Under the pieces are notes generated by a model. It was not told where the DNA came from and did no database searches. It saw nothing but the letters and a program-made list of their open reading frames with translations. 5,952 bases of DNA. Source: Candidatus Omnitrophota bacterium. Its GTDB lineage: Bacteria > Omnitrophota > Gorgyraeia > Gygaellales > Profunditerraquicolaceae. Location of the stretch: the NCBI GenBank assembly GCA_028706895.1, contig JAQTVG010000072.1, positions 1-5,952 on the forward strand. Reading direction: 5' to 3'. The position numbers and the translations under genes were made by a program. Positions 4,701 to 5,952 of this stretch are shown here, one piece after another; within the stretch, counting starts at the first letter, position 1, and the number at the start of each line of letters is the position of its first letter.

Positions 4701-5952
4701 TTAGCTAAAATCAAAGATATGGCCGGCTACTTTCCTGGCAGCTCGTAAATAGTATTTTAAATCATCAATATCTCTTAAAGAAGAAATCTTTCTTAACACA
4801 AACTCCGGATGAAATGAAACTTTATACATACCTTGAACCAATTCTGTAATCTTGTCGTCGGGAATCCGGCTTTTCATCACCGGCAGCCTCATATCATAAT
4901 CATCCCAGTTAAGGCTATTGAGCAGGTTTTTTTGTTTACACTCCTCAAATAGCGGCGTCCCCGGATAAGGGATTGCCATTGTCGCCTGCATGGTATAGGC
5001 ATAACCTTTTCTTAACAACCATTTGCCCAATTCAAGGGTTTTTAACCCATCTTCGTAAGTCTCCCACGGATAGCCAAACATAATTGTAATATGCGGATAT
5101 AGCCCTTCTTTTGTCGCCAAACGGCAATCTTCTATAACCTGCTCCACTTTTAAATTCTTATTCAACCTGTCAAGGGTCTTCTGATTTGCGGACTCAAAGC
5201 CAAAAAGCAATAAACGGAAATTCGCTTTTTTCATCAACGCAAATTCTTCCGCGGATAGCGCGCCAAAACGCATATTGCAATCAAAGAATATTTTTTTATT
5301 ATATTCCCGCTTAATCATGCCGCCGCAAAATTCCCTCAACCAGTCACCGACAGGGAAACTTCCGGTGTCATCCATTATTTCGCGGACTTTATATTTCTTA
5401 ACGAGTTCGCCAATCTCATCTAAGACATTCACGGGGCTGCGCCTGCGGAATTCAGGATACAGTTGTGGCCAGGAACAAAAAGTGCACTTACCCCACCAGC
5501 AATCCCTGCCGCTCATAATATATGTGCCGGGAGTCCGTTTATAGTTCCCGTTTTTATAAGCATAATTCTGCCATTTTGTAAGGGCGCGGTCAATAAAAGG
5601 TGATGAATCCAGATTATGGTTAAGCTGAAATTTGCCGATATTTCTTATTTGACCGTTATCACGGTAATAGATACCTGGCTCTAATTCAATATCTGCAGAG
5701 ACAGTCTCCTTGGTTTCTAATTTGTTCGATATCTGTGGAGACAGTCTCTTAGTCTGCAGAAAATTACAGAGATTAAGCAGAAGGAAATCGTAATCGCCCC
5801 CGGTAATAACAAAATCTACTTTAGAATTCCGGAATGAATCCTCTGGTAAAGCCGTTACATGGTCGCCGAAGAGAACAACTTTAAGTTCCGGGTTTTGAGC
5901 TTTAAGTTCATCAATTATTTTCCAATGCTGCTTAACTACCGGGGTCTTAGTT
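4701..5952 (-). CDS. B12-binding-type radical SAM protein, C-terminal part (5' end beyond window)
   Basis: The frame is open from the window edge, so 416 residues are visible and the N-terminus is missing. Visible residues 1-65 look like the second half of a cobalamin-binding Rossmann domain (KVVLFGDHVTALPED at 24-38, VDFVITGGDYDFLL at 45-58). Residues 66-90 are a low-complexity linker. The radical SAM domain follows: Cys151, Cys156 and Cys159 in DCWWGKCTFC would bind the 4Fe-4S cluster, with a Cx4Cx2C spacing in place of the classic Cx3Cx2C. Further motifs are DDTG at 194-197, FGFESAN at 250-256, MFGYPWET at 291-298 and IPYPGTPLF at 327-335, as in HpnJ/BchE-like enzymes. A C-terminal region of about 70 residues ends the protein. 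Such enzymes methylate, cyclise or rearrange unactivated carbons; the substrate here is unknown. An internal ATG at 5516-5514 lies just before the cysteine motif and is not the true start, since conserved sequence continues upstream of it. Confidence 0.9.
   Translation of the reverse strand, partial: TKTPVVKQHWKIIDELKAQNPELKVVLFGDHVTALPEDSFRNSKVDFVITGGDYDFLLLNLCNFLQTKRLSPQISNKLETKETVSADIELEPGIYYRDNGQIRNIGKFQLNHNLDSSPFIDRALTKWQNYAYKNGNYKRTPGTYIMSGRDCWWGKCTFCSWPQLYPEFRRRSPVNVLDEIGELVKKYKVREIMDDTGSFPVGDWLREFCGGMIKREYNKKIFFDCNMRFGALSAEEFALMKKANFRLLLFGFESANQKTLDRLNKNLKVEQVIEDCRLATKEGLYPHITIMFGYPWETYEDGLKTLELGKWLLRKGYAYTMQATMAIPYPGTPLFEECKQKNLLNSLNWDDYDMRLPVMKSRIPDDKITELVQGMYKVSFHPEFVLRKISSLRDIDDLKYYLRAARKVAGHIFDFS
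5691..5760. repeat. Paired palindromic repeat (GAGACAGTCTC twice) inside the radical SAM gene
   Basis: The 11-base near-palindrome GAGACAGTCTC occurs at 5698-5708 and again at 5738-5748 in the same orientation. The match extends to 17 of 20 bases (5691-5710 against 5731-5750), with a 40-base period. Because each copy is nearly self-complementary, the two can also pair with each other: 5698-5709 with 5737-5748 makes a 12-position stem with a single central A-A mismatch and a 27-base loop. The self-complementary octamer TCTGCAGA flanks the unit at 5692-5699 and 5753-5760. The unit encodes about visible residues 65-87 of the radical SAM protein, the linker between its cobalamin and radical SAM domains. 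A REP-like or other small mobile repeat that inserted in frame is the likeliest reading; no transposase is in the window. Confidence 0.6.

Noticed and set aside
4701..5516. A complete 271-residue radical SAM gene starting at the ATG at 5516-5514.
   Set aside because: The frame stays open for another 145 codons to the window edge and encodes a recognisable cobalamin-domain segment (VVLFGDHVTALPED), so this Met is internal and the gene is cut by the window.
5275..5544. A plus-strand open frame of 89 codons opposite the radical SAM gene.
   Set aside because: It is antisense to the cysteine motif region and shows no recognisable features.

Overview
The window is a densely packed, single-strand stretch of bacterial DNA. 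All seven genes I can support lie on the minus strand, so transcription runs from high to low coordinates. Gaps between genes are 10 to 17 bases, or neighbours overlap by 4 to 13 bases. No promoter or terminator is visible, and no stretch over 20 bases lacks a gene, so the window looks like the interior of one longer operon. Both edge genes are cut by the window.

In transcription order: (1) the C-terminal part of a B12-binding-type radical SAM protein (4701 to beyond 5952); (2) a 338-residue beta-rich repeat protein of unknown function (3669-4685); (3) an 87-residue SemiSWEET/PQ-loop membrane protein (3395-3658); (4) GDP-mannose 4,6-dehydratase, gmd (2400-3398); (5) a family 2 glycosyltransferase with a C-terminal hydrophobic segment (1585-2412); (6) a DegT/DnrJ/EryC1 PLP aminotransferase most like GDP-perosamine synthase (434-1567); (7) the N-terminal 140 residues of a Gfo/Idh/MocA oxidoreductase (before 1 to 422).

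Genes 4 to 7 read as a surface-polysaccharide module. Gmd would turn GDP-D-mannose into GDP-4-keto-6-deoxy-D-mannose, the aminotransferase would aminate C4 to give GDP-perosamine, the glycosyltransferase could transfer this or another sugar onto a growing glycan, and the oxidoreductase may make or modify a further sugar. The SemiSWEET, the repeat protein and the radical SAM protein are less expected partners and are the interesting part of the window.

The organism is probably a Gram-negative-type environmental bacterium of modest GC content with purine-rich Shine-Dalgarno sites. The repeat protein and the B12/radical SAM style recall Candidatus Omnitrophota from memory. That is only an impression: no rRNA or marker gene is present to test it.

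A paired GAGACAGTCTC palindrome lies inside the radical SAM gene, exactly in the linker between its two domains. It looks like a small repeat element that has been absorbed in frame into a protein.
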